In this document: positions 7,395 to 16,016 of the stretch, piece by piece
Numbering within the stretch: the stretch's first letter is position 1
How the letters are laid out: every line of letters begins with the position of its first letter
Source of the DNA: an uncultured Lachnospiraceae bacterium
GTDB taxonomy: Bacteria > Bacillota > Clostridia > Lachnospirales > Lachnospiraceae
Direction of reading: 5' to 3'
Length of the DNA: 53,309 nucleotides
Assembly: GCA_947626435.1 (NCBI GenBank)
Contig: CANQSB010000007.1
Span: forward strand, 78,243 to 131,551
Program-made: the position numbers and the translations under genes
The notes under the pieces: generated by a model
The model's input: the letters and a program-made list of their open reading frames with translations, nothing else
Told to the model about the DNA's origin: nothing
Databases searched by the model: none

Positions 7395-7943
7395 TTATGC
7401 CTCAAATATATCAAGACACCTTGTCCTTTTTTTGACAATATAGAGCAAAAACGCACCAAGACAGCTTCCAAAAAAATTAAGAATTACATCATCAATATCT
7501 GTCTTTCTTTCTATAAAAAGCTGCGCCGTTTCTATAAACAGAGTAAGCATCAAGGAATGAAAAATGATTTTTGGTATTGAGCGGTTTTTCCTCCAAAACA
7601 TTGAAAGTCCAAATCCCCAAGGCATAAACATGACTATATTGCCTACTATATTTATCATAAAATCTTCAAATTCAAAATATTTGAAATATGGAATTATCGT
7701 CGAAAACGGGCGAAGATTTATTTTCCCTTTTGTGCATATTCTATTCCATGCACGCGCAATCATCACCGACGGTGCCCGATAGTCACCCTCCAGCGTCAAT
7801 ACGAGCAGACCACACATAAACAATATAAACACCGCAAGAGCCGCCTCCCTTTTATGCGGTCGTTTCCAAGGTCTGCGGATTATCAGATAAAACGGCAGAA
7901 TAATGACGGCTGTTATTACAAGCCTTAAAATATAATGCAGCAT
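7395..7943 (-). CDS. VanZ-family membrane protein
   Basis: 182 residues with about five hydrophobic helices. VanZ hallmarks: NLRPF after the first loop (about 78), NIVGNIVMFMPWGFGLS (about 100-116), ETAQLF, and the acidic RKTDIDDVILNFFGSCLG near the C-terminus. The family is named after a teicoplanin-resistance accessory protein, but most members, including those without a van cluster as here, have no known role in the envelope. No resistance genes are nearby. It is transcribed in the same direction as the flanking genes with wide gaps, so it is likely monocistronic. Confidence 0.88.
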   Translation of the reverse strand: MLHYILRLVITAVIILPFYLIIRRPWKRPHKREAALAVFILFMCGLLVLTLEGDYRAPSVMIARAWNRICTKGKINLRPFSTIIPYFKYFEFEDFMINIVGNIVMFMPWGFGLSMFWRKNRSIPKIIFHSLMLTLFIETAQLFIERKTDIDDVILNFFGSCLGAFLLYIVKKRTRCLDIFEA

Positions 7944-8022
7944 AAGTCGCCTTTCTTTATCATAAAATTTTGCAACATTTTATATATTTCTCAATATTTT
8001 TTAATGCACATTATGCCATGCA

Positions 8023-8382
8023 TCAGAGCTGTTCATGCTTAGGAAAGCTTCTAAATACTATCCTGTTGCCGTCGGGGTCGGCAAAAGTCATATTTTTAGC
8101 GCCCCAAGGCCTTACCGTGGGCGGTTTAATAATTTCCGCCCCAAGCGTTTTCAGGCGCTCGTACTCTACATCCACGTCATCAACCGTAAAAGCTATGCTG
8201 ATATTTGAACCGCCAAGGCTCTTGCCGTTGCCGTCGTTATATATCGTAAAATTCGTATCTTCATTTATGATATACTGATGCACCGTATCATTGCTGCCGT
8301 TGTCAACTCCAAACAACTCCTTATAAAAATTCGCAAGCCGCACCACATCATTTGTATGCAGACATACCTCACCTATTTTCAT
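8023..8382 (-). CDS. VOC (glyoxalase/bleomycin-resistance fold) protein
   Basis: 119 residues with the repeated beta-alpha-beta-beta-beta fold: VCLHTNDVVRLANFYKELFG at the N-terminus, SIAFTVDDVDVEYERLKTLG in the middle, and FADPDGNRIVF near the end. Metal-ligand positions are plausible (His at about 8, Glu or Asp in the later strands), but the substrate cannot be read from sequence. The start codon lies inside the end of the hisI-like gene (14-base overlap), so the two are translationally coupled and probably one unit. Confidence 0.85.
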   Translation of the reverse strand: MKIGEVCLHTNDVVRLANFYKELFGVDNGSNDTVHQYIINEDTNFTIYNDGNGKSLGGSNISIAFTVDDVDVEYERLKTLGAEIIKPPTVRPWGAKNMTFADPDGNRIVFRSFPKHEQL

Positions 8383-8806
8383 TTGACATTCTCTTCCTTT
8401 TATTCTCCTCGTTCATATTTACCAGCTTCATGCTCTCCATATCAAGCCGCCTGTAAAAGCAGTTATTCGCCACACCATTATATGATGTGTGGCAGATATT
8501 CCCCTTTAGCGGCCGCGCCTTGTATACCAATGAATTTTGTTCGCAATTTACGAATATATCCACAAGCTCAAACTCGTTTCCCGAGGTTTTACCCTTATGC
8601 CACAATTCATTGCGGGATGTGCTCCACAACACTACGCGCCGCAGGCTTATTGACTTAAGCAGTGCCTCCTCGTTAGTGTAAGCAATCAATATGACCTCGT
8701 TTGTATCCGCATTCTGCACGGCGATAGGTATAACCTCCTGCCCTGCCATTGATGCGATTTTTTTGAAATCAAGCTTTAACTCGTCCGTTTCTTCTATATA
8801 TCCCAT
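8369..8806 (-). CDS. HisI-like phosphoribosyl-AMP cyclohydrolase homologue
   Basis: 145 residues. HisI opens the purine ring of phosphoribosyl-AMP in histidine synthesis. Conserved here: VLMIAY-like VILIAYTNEEAL, the TSRNELWHKGKTSGN segment, and zinc cysteines in CHT and NNCFYRR. However, the acidic metal-binding D-C-D-x-D signature reads NCEQN, losing the outer aspartates. No other his gene is in the window. It may be a divergent cyclohydrolase or a related enzyme with a different substrate. It overlaps the VOC gene downstream. Confidence 0.75.
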   Translation of the reverse strand: MGYIEETDELKLDFKKIASMAGQEVIPIAVQNADTNEVILIAYTNEEALLKSISLRRVVLWSTSRNELWHKGKTSGNEFELVDIFVNCEQNSLVYKARPLKGNICHTSYNGVANNCFYRRLDMESMKLVNMNEENKRKRMSNENR

Positions 8807-8873
8807 TTTTCCTCTTTTCTATGCCGTATTTATTAAACCTGTACCGGCAGCGAATGCGGCGCAGACAAAAATA

Positions 8874-9803
8874 TTATACCAGCATCATAAACGCTCCCAA
8901 ATTTCCTCTTTTCCCTTTGCTCGCCCTATGGCTGAACAAAAGTTTTGAATTACAGCAGGTACAAACATCCGTTATCTCGATATTTTCATTCGGCACGCCC
9001 GCATCGCGGAATACGCGGAAATTGGCGTACCAGAGATTAAGCTGATATTTGCCGTTTGTCTTTTTGTATGACAGACAATCCTCAATATCCTTATCGGTAA
9101 TATGAGATTTATAACGCGCGAGGTATTCCACTGCTTTGTCATCATCACGCTTAAAGCCGCCTAAAAACGCCTCCGCCACATCAGCGTCCACCTCGTAGCA
9201 CGATTGGCATATTGACGGGGCTATCGCCGCTTTCACATCTTTCGGCGTTGTGCCATACGCTTTTGACATCGCCTCAAGCGTTGCCTGCCCCATTTTTCCC
9301 ACCGTGCCGCGCCAACCCGAATGTGAGAGTCCTATCGCCTTATTGCGCGTGTCCACAATAAAGAGCGGCACGCAATCGGCGTAAAATGTTGCAAGCACTA
9401 TTCCCCGCTCATTCGTAATCAATCCGTCCGTATCACTGTAATCGCGTTCCTTTGTCACGCCTTTTCCCTTGTCATCGGCTGTCACCATACGCACGTTTGT
9501 GGTGTGCGTCTGCACCGAGCAAACTATATCGTCCGGAGTTTTCCCGAATACTGCCGCCGCCCTGCGGAAATTCTCGTCAACACATTCCTTTTTATCGCCG
9601 CGCGTGTAGCTGAAATTGAGAGTTGAAAAACAGTCCCCGCTCACGCCGCCGTTTCTGGTGGTAAACATATGCTTAACAATGCCCGTTCTTTCCAGGCTGT
9701 CAAACGTAAAATATTCAATGCCGCTATCCGATCCACGGTCCGCGCCGCCATATTTTATTTTGCAGACTTCATTTGCGCCGTATCGTTTAATCCGACTTTT
9801 CAT
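8874..9803 (-). CDS. pgeF: Laccase-domain protein, purine nucleoside phosphorylase/PgeF (YfiH) family
   Basis: 309 residues from the ATG at 9803 (GGAG 7 bases upstream; a TTG is one codon earlier). Family signatures: VQTHTTNV, ATFYADCVPLF, LSHSGWRGTVGKMG and PSICQSCYEVD, giving the His/Cys metal site of the copper/zinc-binding laccase domain. Characterised members are adenosine/inosine phosphorylases or deaminases and, in E. coli, a peptidoglycan editing factor. The annotation polyphenol oxidase is likely historical. It is followed by the hisI-like gene on the same strand. Confidence 0.88.
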   Translation of the reverse strand: MKSRIKRYGANEVCKIKYGGADRGSDSGIEYFTFDSLERTGIVKHMFTTRNGGVSGDCFSTLNFSYTRGDKKECVDENFRRAAAVFGKTPDDIVCSVQTHTTNVRMVTADDKGKGVTKERDYSDTDGLITNERGIVLATFYADCVPLFIVDTRNKAIGLSHSGWRGTVGKMGQATLEAMSKAYGTTPKDVKAAIAPSICQSCYEVDADVAEAFLGGFKRDDDKAVEYLARYKSHITDKDIEDCLSYKKTNGKYQLNLWYANFRVFRDAGVPNENIEITDVCTCCNSKLLFSHRASKGKRGNLGAFMMLV

Positions 9804-9913
9804 CAAATTTCTCCACTTTCAATATTTTCGCCAATTATAAAATTTTATTTCATAATTTAACTAAAATATACAGAATATCCGTTTTTATGAATTTAATCAA
9901 AGTTTATGGATAT

Positions 9914-10270
9914 TTATCTGTAAATATGTTCAAACGCGTTTTTATACCATTTCAATTCATTGCCGCATATTGCGATGACATCATACCGCACGGGCTCAAA
10001 GTCGCCTATTTTGTGCGACATTCTGTAATAATCCGCCACCCTGCAGATTTTTCTCTGCTTACCGTAATTCACCGCCTCCTCGGGATTGCCTTTCAAGTTG
10101 TCTTTTCGATATTTGACCTCAAAAAACACGAGATATTCCGCATCCTTGCCGATAACGTCAATCTCGCCCTGACGATTTCTGTAATTGCTTTCGAGGATAT
10201 GGACGCCTTGTTTTTCTAAGTACTCAAGCGCCTTTTGCTCGTATTCCGCGCCCTTTTTTCTTGTATTCAC
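9914..10270 (-). CDS. yraN: UPF0102 nuclease-fold protein YraN
   Basis: 118 residues. The order is RKKGAEYEQKALEYLEKQG, then the PD-(D/E)XK-like core NYRNRQGEIDVIGKDAEYLVFFEVKYR with G-E-I-D and E-V-K. The family is a Holliday-junction-resolvase fold with unproven activity. The start ATGA overlaps the stop of the FlhB-tail gene, so they are coupled. The gene ends the rnhB-FliK-like-FlhB-like-yraN run often seen next to rnhB in Firmicutes. Confidence 0.92.
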   Translation of the reverse strand: MNTRKKGAEYEQKALEYLEKQGVHILESNYRNRQGEIDVIGKDAEYLVFFEVKYRKDNLKGNPEEAVNYGKQRKICRVADYYRMSHKIGDFEPVRYDVIAICGNELKWYKNAFEHIYR

Positions 10271-10572
10271 TGCTTCTGCCTTTCCTGATACGCCTTAACC
10301 TTTGACTTAATCTTATCCATACTGTCCACGAACATAAGGATTTCGGCAACCACCTCGTACAGCTCGGGCGGTATCATATCGCCTATCTGCAGCTTTGAGA
10401 GGGTATCGGCAAGCTTGTCGTCTCTGTGGATTGGCACGTCTGCCTGCTTTGCATGCTCTATGATTTTTTCCGCGAGCGCGCCGCGTCCTATCGCCACTAC
10501 CTTAGGCGCGCTGTCTTCAGGATTGTATTCCAGAGCTACCGCCTGTTTTACCTTTTTATTTTCCTCTGCCAT
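10267..10572 (-). CDS. FlhB C-terminal-domain protein (YlqH-like)
   Basis: 101 residues matching only the cytoplasmic tail of the flagellar export protein FlhB: VALEYNPEDSAPKVVAIGRG, IIEHAKQADVPIHRDDKLADTL and IPPELYEVVAEILMFV. The membrane part and the NPTH autocleavage site are absent. Such short copies (B. subtilis YlqH) lie outside flagellar operons. It is sandwiched between a FliK-like gene and yraN, with a 4-base overlap to the latter. In flagella, FliK acts on the FlhB tail to switch export substrates; whether this pair does so is unknown. Confidence 0.85.
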   Translation of the reverse strand: MAEENKKVKQAVALEYNPEDSAPKVVAIGRGALAEKIIEHAKQADVPIHRDDKLADTLSKLQIGDMIPPELYEVVAEILMFVDSMDKIKSKVKAYQERQKQ

Positions 10573-10588
10573 TTAGCGCCCACTCCTT

Positions 10589-12553
10589 TTACGTTCTCAT
10601 ATCAAAGGTTTGATAACTGAGCGAAACCGCACCGCCGCCTGCCTGCTCCTCTATGTGCTCAATAACTGTCTTGTCCTCATCGCGAGGCTGTATCATATGC
10701 TTGCAATTATATCCTTTTTTTGCAAGCCGCTGTACAAGCTCACCGATATGCTCCTCCATAAGTCCCATCGAATCCTCCGGCAAGTAAAATTTGGTGAGCA
10801 CTTCGTTTTTTTCAGTCTGGAGTGCAATGCTGACATCAATGCCGCCGAGATTTTCCATGTCAAGATGAAGAAAAGCCGTAAGCATGCCATCCCTGCGGGC
10901 AAGATTTTTCTTGTTCGTATATACGTATAAATCGCCATGAGCCTGCGAGTTTGTAAATTTTAGCGGTAGCTGCACATAAGTGTAAAGCTGATTCATCTGG
11001 TTCATAAATTCCACATTTTCATGAATATTGGCCGCCGCCTTGCTTTGAAACGCTCCCGCCTCACTGCCGTCACCGCCTGCCGCTGCCTCGTTCATAAGCT
11101 GCGCAAGTTTTCCGCTCTGGCGCGCAAGCTTTTCGTAAAATTCCTGAACCTTGCCATCCTCCACAAGCTCATTTGGCGCGATTGTCCACTGCCTTTGAAG
11201 TCCGTTCTTTACCAGCGCCCTAAAAGATTCCGAGCTGAAAATGTCATTTTTAATCTGCGATGTAAGGTTTTTTGAAATTGATGAATCCGACAGAAAGCTT
11301 TTTATATCCTTTAGGTCTATTCTTCCTTCTTTCATATAATTTATTATTTTGTCGGAAATCTCCTTGCCGTTCAGACCGCCAAGCTGGCGCACTTCCGTCT
11401 CTGTCAGCGGCATTGACGCCTTATGTCCTGTGCCATCTTCATTCGGTCGGATATTCTGTGTCAAACTGTCTGTTTTCCCGTCTATGCTATCGCTGTCTGA
11501 TGCCTGCGCGCCGTAACCGTCATTTATCTTGTCTTTGCCTGGCATTATTTCATTGTTCGCTGCCGCTGCGTTCTGCTGAACCTGACCGCCTTTTACCGCT
11601 CCCTGCAAAGGTTCATTGACTGACACGCTCTTGTCACCCAATTGCCCGTCCAACACCTGACCCTCGCCTGCCGCCTGATTGGCTTTTGCCGTTTCACTGC
11701 CTGTCAGTTGCCCGTCTTCCGCCTGCTCTTTACCTGCGGCGGCAACATCGCCCGACATCTGCGCGTCCTGCACCGTCTGTGCCTCTCCGTCTTCCGTAAG
11801 CAGATTTATTATCTGCTCCATATATTTTCCTGCGTTCTCAACGCCTGCGCTTATCGCGCCATTGGCTCCCTCGTAAGCCGCCGTCCCGCTCTCCCCGTTT
11901 GCAAGCGCGTCATAAAGCTTCATTATTTCCTCCGAAGCGTCTTTTATGCCGTCAAGGAGCCTATGCTCTAAATTCTGATAATTCTCATACTGCGAAAGAT
12001 TAGCATCCGTCACAGGAAGCTGAAGCTTGACAAGCTTGATAATATTATCCAGACTTTCAGCGGGGTGCTGCAGCGCAAGCCTGTTAAATGTCATAAGCGT
12101 ATTTTTATTTATCGACATTCCATTTTCTATGAGCTTTGCCACCAGCTGCAGATTTCTCTCGTTTATGGCAAGGTTTGCCGCTTTCAACGCCGCCGCGCCT
12201 ACTCTCTGCATCTGGACATTGCCGTCCGGTACAGGCTTTAACACTATCTTATTGTCCTTGTTGGACTTTACCTGCAAATTCAGTACCTGCCCTATCGCTA
12301 CCTGTACATCGCGCTCAAGCCTCGCCGCCATATATTGACCGTTTGTAAGCAAAATCTGCACGTCTTCGCCGTTCACTGACACAATTTCACCCTTGAAAGA
12401 ATCGCCTTCCTTTAGCTGCGTGACATCCGCACTCTGCTGATTGGAGCCTCCTGACGCGTTGCCGGTTCCCTGAGTTCCCGACGGCTGGCGCTGAACCGAC
12501 TCCCGGTTCGGCATTGAAAGATTATTGGAATAGCCTGATAAAAAGCTGTCCAT
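10589..12553 (-). CDS. FliK-like (hook-length control C-terminal domain) protein, YlqG-like
   Basis: 654 residues. The N-terminal about 60 residues are Ser/Gln/Gly-rich, followed by an OB-like segment (SFKGEIVSVNGEDVQILL) at about 50-110. A helical region and a long low-complexity Gly/Gln/Asp/Ala stretch (about 230-385) come next. The C-terminus (about 540-640) resembles the FliK Flg_hook domain: LPLKF, GDLYVYTNKK, LHLDMENLGGIDVSIAL, then LVQRLAKKGYN. It sits directly upstream of the FlhB-tail gene, mirroring the FliK-FlhB interaction. No other flagellar gene is present. It resembles B. subtilis ylqG in position. Confidence 0.7.
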   Translation of the reverse strand: MDSFLSGYSNNLSMPNRESVQRQPSGTQGTGNASGGSNQQSADVTQLKEGDSFKGEIVSVNGEDVQILLTNGQYMAARLERDVQVAIGQVLNLQVKSNKDNKIVLKPVPDGNVQMQRVGAAALKAANLAINERNLQLVAKLIENGMSINKNTLMTFNRLALQHPAESLDNIIKLVKLQLPVTDANLSQYENYQNLEHRLLDGIKDASEEIMKLYDALANGESGTAAYEGANGAISAGVENAGKYMEQIINLLTEDGEAQTVQDAQMSGDVAAAGKEQAEDGQLTGSETAKANQAAGEGQVLDGQLGDKSVSVNEPLQGAVKGGQVQQNAAAANNEIMPGKDKINDGYGAQASDSDSIDGKTDSLTQNIRPNEDGTGHKASMPLTETEVRQLGGLNGKEISDKIINYMKEGRIDLKDIKSFLSDSSISKNLTSQIKNDIFSSESFRALVKNGLQRQWTIAPNELVEDGKVQEFYEKLARQSGKLAQLMNEAAAGGDGSEAGAFQSKAAANIHENVEFMNQMNQLYTYVQLPLKFTNSQAHGDLYVYTNKKNLARRDGMLTAFLHLDMENLGGIDVSIALQTEKNEVLTKFYLPEDSMGLMEEHIGELVQRLAKKGYNCKHMIQPRDEDKTVIEHIEEQAGGGAVSLSYQTFDMRT

Positions 12554-12588
12554 GGGCTCACCCCCTGATTTATGTGCTTCCTAACAGT

Positions 12589-13344
12589 TTACATATTTTT
12601 AATAAAGGTCTTCCTATGTATCGGCACAGACCCATATTTCTTTAGCGCCTCTATATGCGCCGCGACGCCATAGCCCTTATTTTCCGCGAAATGATATTCC
12701 GGATAGCGCTTGTCATATTCCAGCATAAGCCTGTCACGCGTCACCTTCGCGACAATGCTTGCCGCGGCTATCGACACGCTCTTTGCGTCACCTTTGATAA
12801 TGGATACCTGCAAAATGTCCATATTTGGAATTTTAACCGCATCATTTAATAATATATCGGGTTTTTTGCTCAATTTGCTGATAGCCTCGCGCATAGCTTC
12901 ATATGTCGCCTGCAGGATATTTATCTCGTCTATGCGCTCATTTGAGGCATATCCTACTCCTACAGCTATCGCTTCACGCATAATTATATCATACAGTTCC
13001 TCGCGTTTTTTTTCACTAAGCTGCTTTGAATCGTTTAAATACAGTATCTCGCAATCCTTTGGAAGTATCACTGCGCCCGCCACTACAGGTCCTGCAAACG
13101 GTCCCCTTCCCGCCTCATCAACACCGCATATATATTCGTATTGTGAATACTGTTTTTCATATGCTTTCATAAGCTCTATTCTCTGCCGTTCCTTTTCATA
13201 GTCCGCAATAAGCTTGTCCGCCCTTGCCACGAGCTTCTGTACGCTGCCGCGTCCATCATTTCTGTATGTTTCTGCAAAAAGCGGCAGCTCACTGATGTCT
13301 GCTGCCGTAAATTCATTTTTTATGTCGCTGATTTTTTTCTCCAT
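12589..13344 (-). CDS. rnhB: Ribonuclease HII
   Basis: 251 residues with GGAGG before the ATG. It removes ribonucleotides and RNA-DNA hybrids. The catalytic tetrad is visible: D and E in CGVDEAGRGPFAGP (about 75-88), D in LNDAVKIP or the nearby LYLNDSKQLS, and the later acidic position in the SIAAASIVAKVTRD region. A 70-residue N-terminal extension precedes the catalytic core, as in many Firmicutes. It lies in the rbgA-lepB-rnhB neighbourhood. Confidence 0.95.
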   Translation of the reverse strand: MEKKISDIKNEFTAADISELPLFAETYRNDGRGSVQKLVARADKLIADYEKERQRIELMKAYEKQYSQYEYICGVDEAGRGPFAGPVVAGAVILPKDCEILYLNDSKQLSEKKREELYDIIMREAIAVGVGYASNERIDEINILQATYEAMREAISKLSKKPDILLNDAVKIPNMDILQVSIIKGDAKSVSIAAASIVAKVTRDRLMLEYDKRYPEYHFAENKGYGVAAHIEALKKYGSVPIHRKTFIKNM

Positions 13345-13371
13345 ATATCCTCCAATTTATGCCGCATCCGC

Positions 13372-13911
13372 TTATCCGTGCTTCAATATGCCAAATTTTG
13401 ACAACGGCCAGATACGTATGAATGCCCGTCCTATAATGTCCCTCCTGTGTATGTTTCCTACCGCAGGATCCCGGCTATCCGAACTGTTGTTCCTATTGTC
13501 GCCCATGACAAAGTATTCGTCCGCGCCAAGCTTTATCGCCTCTGACGCCCGCCCGGGATCCCGTATGACTTCCTTGCCGTAATTTTCTTCAAGCGGCTTG
13601 CCGTCTATATAAATCGTACCGTCATCATCAATCTGCACTGTCTCGCCCGGCATGCCTATAATGCGCTTTATGTAGTATTTTTCTTTGTCATATTGAAACG
13701 GAAATACTATGATGTCAAAACGCTTAGGGTCTTTTATCCTATATGAAATTTTGTCCACTATAAGCTGGTCCTCATTGCTGAGCGTCGTTTCCATACTGCT
13801 GCCGCTTACCTGCGTCCTCTGCCCTACAAATGTCACTATCAGATACGCTCCAAGCAGAACCAAAAGCAGATATACGCTCGTACTTAATATTTCCTTTAAT
13901 ATACCTTTCAT
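13372..13911 (-). CDS. lepB: Type I signal peptidase
   Basis: 179 residues with one N-terminal membrane helix (about 8-28). It cleaves signal peptides from exported proteins at the outer membrane face. The catalytic Ser is in SGSSMETTLSNEDQ (box B), the general-base Lys in YYIKRIIGMPG (box D), and box E is MGDNRNNSSDSR. Gram-positive-type length. It is one of two lepB genes flanking rbgA here; the second, at 14872-15453, is less conserved at the C-terminus. The two may have different substrate ranges or growth-phase use. Confidence 0.94.
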   Translation of the reverse strand: MKGILKEILSTSVYLLLVLLGAYLIVTFVGQRTQVSGSSMETTLSNEDQLIVDKISYRIKDPKRFDIIVFPFQYDKEKYYIKRIIGMPGETVQIDDDGTIYIDGKPLEENYGKEVIRDPGRASEAIKLGADEYFVMGDNRNNSSDSRDPAVGNIHRRDIIGRAFIRIWPLSKFGILKHG

Positions 13912-13966
13912 TTTAATCCCCCATGCCTCTTTAATGGTTCAGTATAAATATGAAAACACTACCGCG

Positions 13967-14821
13967 TTACTTATCACATTTTTCTAAAGTAATTCTTCCA
14001 AGCCGCCCACTCCTGAAATCGTCAATGATTATTGCCGATGCCTTCATAATGTCGGGAGCCTCGCCTTTCAGAAAGCACCTGCGGCTTATGCACACCGACT
14101 TGATTATGTCGTATGCCTCAGCTATGTTCTCTGTGCTTATATCATACCGCTCATCTATAAGGCCTTTATATTCGCTTTGCAAAAACTTAATCAGGTCGCA
14201 CGCAAGTTCATCCGCATTTATTATATCATCATTTATCGAACCGATAAACGCCAAATTCATTCCCACTTGGGCATCTTCAAATTTAGGCCACAAAATGCCC
14301 GGAGTGTCAAGCAATTCCACGTTTTTGTTGAGCCTAATCCACTGCTTGCCCTTTGTAACGCCCGGCTTATTGCCTGTCTTTGTGCATGCCTTTCCGGCAT
14401 ACGTATTTATAAAAGTAGACTTGCCGACATTTGGTATGCCCGCAACCATGGCGCGAACCGGTCGATTTATAATTCCCCGTTTTCTGTCACGCTCTATCTT
14501 CTCCCTGCATGCCTCCTGTACCGCACTGTTAATCGCCTTGATGCCCGCACCTGTTTTTGAGTTTATCTCTACAGCCTGAAAACCTTGACTTTTAAAGTAT
14601 TCAAGCCACTGCTTATTTCTGTATGCGTCCGCCAAATCAGACTTGTTTAGCAGTATAAGCCTTGATTTGTTCTTTCCCAGCTCATCTATATCAGGATTGC
14701 GGCTGCTGAGCGGCGCTCTCGCATCCACCAGCTCTATAATCAAGTCTATAAGCTTAATATCCTCCTGCATCATACGCTTAGCCTTAGTCATATGCCCCGG
14801 ATACCATTGATAATTGGCCAT
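13967..14821 (-). CDS. rbgA: Ribosome biogenesis GTPase RbgA (YlqF)
   Basis: 284 residues with circularly permuted GTPase motifs: G4 LLNKSDLAD (about 57-65), G1 GIPNVGKSTF (about 128-137), G3 DTPGI (about 172-176), and N-terminal YPGHMTKAKR. RbgA is needed for late 50S assembly, installing L16 and others. It lies between two lepB genes and near rplS and rnhB, as in Bacillus. The C-terminal helical domain ends the protein. Confidence 0.95.
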   Translation of the reverse strand: MANYQWYPGHMTKAKRMMQEDIKLIDLIIELVDARAPLSSRNPDIDELGKNKSRLILLNKSDLADAYRNKQWLEYFKSQGFQAVEINSKTGAGIKAINSAVQEACREKIERDRKRGIINRPVRAMVAGIPNVGKSTFINTYAGKACTKTGNKPGVTKGKQWIRLNKNVELLDTPGILWPKFEDAQVGMNLAFIGSINDDIINADELACDLIKFLQSEYKGLIDERYDISTENIAEAYDIIKSVCISRRCFLKGEAPDIMKASAIIIDDFRSGRLGRITLEKCDK

Positions 14822-14871
14822 ACTGCTTTCGTCCCTTTCTGCTTTTGACTACCCGAGCCGCAAAATATGCT

Positions 14872-15453
14872 CTATTTTACCAAGCCTATGCTGCTGTCCC
14901 CGGCTGCCATCTTAAACCATGCCTTTCCTATTATGTACTCTTTTTTGATACTGCCAATATTTGCCGAGCGGCTGTCCTCGCTGTTGTTGCAGTTATCACC
15001 TATCACAAAATATTCGTCATCCTCCAGCGTAAGCTCATTTTCCAATATTCCCGCCTCGGCTATCCTGTCATTAAAATATATTTCCTGCGGCTCGCCGTTT
15101 ACATATAGCACGCCGTTTTTGATTTGCAAAGTATCTCCCGGCACTCCCGCCACCCGCTTCACGTAATAATGCGACTTTTCGTTGCCGTTCGGCAAAAATA
15201 CCACGACGTCGCCCGCTTTGGGGTCCGATATCTTGTATACGAGCCTGTTCAAGAATATTGACTGTCCATTGTACATCCTTGGCTCCATGGACGCGCCAAT
15301 GACGCTTATCTTCATGCCGACACAATAAACAGTCACAACTGCCACAAGCATTGACGCAAATATCCAGAATATCCAGCTTATAATCTCTCTCACGAGCGCC
15401 ATATTCATTTTTTTCTTTTTTTGATAAAAAGAAAGCCCTCTTTTTTTCGCCAT
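14872..15453 (-). CDS. lepB: Second type I signal peptidase
   Basis: 193 residues from the ATG at 15453 (a TTG precedes it). It has a basic N-terminus and one membrane helix (about 22-45), then IGASMEPRMYNGQSIFLN with catalytic Ser, YYVKRVAGVPGD with catalytic Lys, and IGDNCNNSEDSR. It differs from the first lepB in the residues around the Ser and in its C-terminus (EYIIGKAWFKM), so it is a true paralogue rather than a copy error. It ends the unit after rplS. Confidence 0.92.
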   Translation of the reverse strand: MAKKRGLSFYQKKKKMNMALVREIISWIFWIFASMLVAVVTVYCVGMKISVIGASMEPRMYNGQSIFLNRLVYKISDPKAGDVVVFLPNGNEKSHYYVKRVAGVPGDTLQIKNGVLYVNGEPQEIYFNDRIAEAGILENELTLEDDEYFVIGDNCNNSEDSRSANIGSIKKEYIIGKAWFKMAAGDSSIGLVK

Positions 15454-15469
15454 CAAAATTGCCCTTTAC

Positions 15470-15500
15470 AAAAAACGGAGCCTTGTTAAAGCCCCGTTTT
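15470..15500 (-). terminator. Terminator downstream of rplS
   Basis: On the minus strand, AAAACGGGGCTT pairs with AGGCTCCGTTTT (two G-U pairs) around a 6-base loop and runs into TTTTTTG. The pairing is complete only as minus-strand RNA, which fixes the orientation. Confidence 0.75.
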
Positions 15501-15523
15501 GTCACGAAATAATTATTATTTAA

Positions 15524-15868
15524 CTACTTCACTTCTTTAACCCTTGCACTCTTGCCAACGCGTTTTCTTAAGTAGTTAAGCTTAGCGCGTCTAACCTTGC
15601 CTCGTCTTACAACCTCTACCTTTTCTACATTAGGTGAATGCAAAGGCCATGTTCTCTCTACACCGATACCATTTGAAATCTTTCTTACAGTGAAAGTAGC
15701 CCTGTTGCTGCCGCCCTGCATCTTTAACACGATGCCTTCAAAAATCTGGATTCGCTCGCGATTACCCTCTTTAATCTTGGCATATACCTTGACGGTATCG
15801 CCTACGTTGAACTTGTCAACGGATTCTTTCATCTGCTCCTGCTCGATTTCTTTGATTAATTCATACAT
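15524..15868 (-). CDS. rplS: 50S ribosomal protein L19
   Basis: 114 residues. L19 lies at the 30S-50S interface. Family signatures: [34 protein letters not shown] and [21 protein letters not shown], with the conserved lysine/arginine-rich C-terminus. It is preceded by AAGGAGG. It appears to have its own promoter (15955-15983) and terminator, separating it from trmD/rimM and lepB. Confidence 0.98.
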   Translation of the reverse strand: MYELIKEIEQEQMKESVDKFNVGDTVKVYAKIKEGNRERIQIFEGIVLKMQGGSNRATFTVRKISNGIGVERTWPLHSPNVEKVEVVRRGKVRRAKLNYLRKRVGKSARVKEVK

Positions 15869-15954
15869 TGTAAATTTGCCTCCTTAATTGTTTCGACGTT
15901 CTTAATACATTAGTTTACCGTACCAGAGGACCATCTTTTATTCGCAACATTAAT

Positions 15955-15983
15955 AACTTACCACACTTTGCGCCTTATTGCAA
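15955..15983 (-). promoter_or_regulatory. Probable rplS promoter and leader
   Basis: TTGCAA (15983-15978) and TAAGTT (15960-15955) are 17 bases apart. They are followed by a leader of about 80 bases up to rplS that may contain a small stem-loop. An L19-type autoregulatory leader is possible but not demonstrated. Confidence 0.5.
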
Positions 15984-16016
15984 GCGTTTTTGAAAATTAT
16001 TCAAAATTATTAAAAA

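Noticed and set aside
13950-14579. 209-residue plus-strand frame over rbgA
   Set aside because: Antisense to a gene with intact GTPase motifs and lacks any recognisable domain.
13372-15453. Possible assembly duplication of lepB
   Set aside because: The two genes differ throughout outside the catalytic boxes, so they are paralogues.
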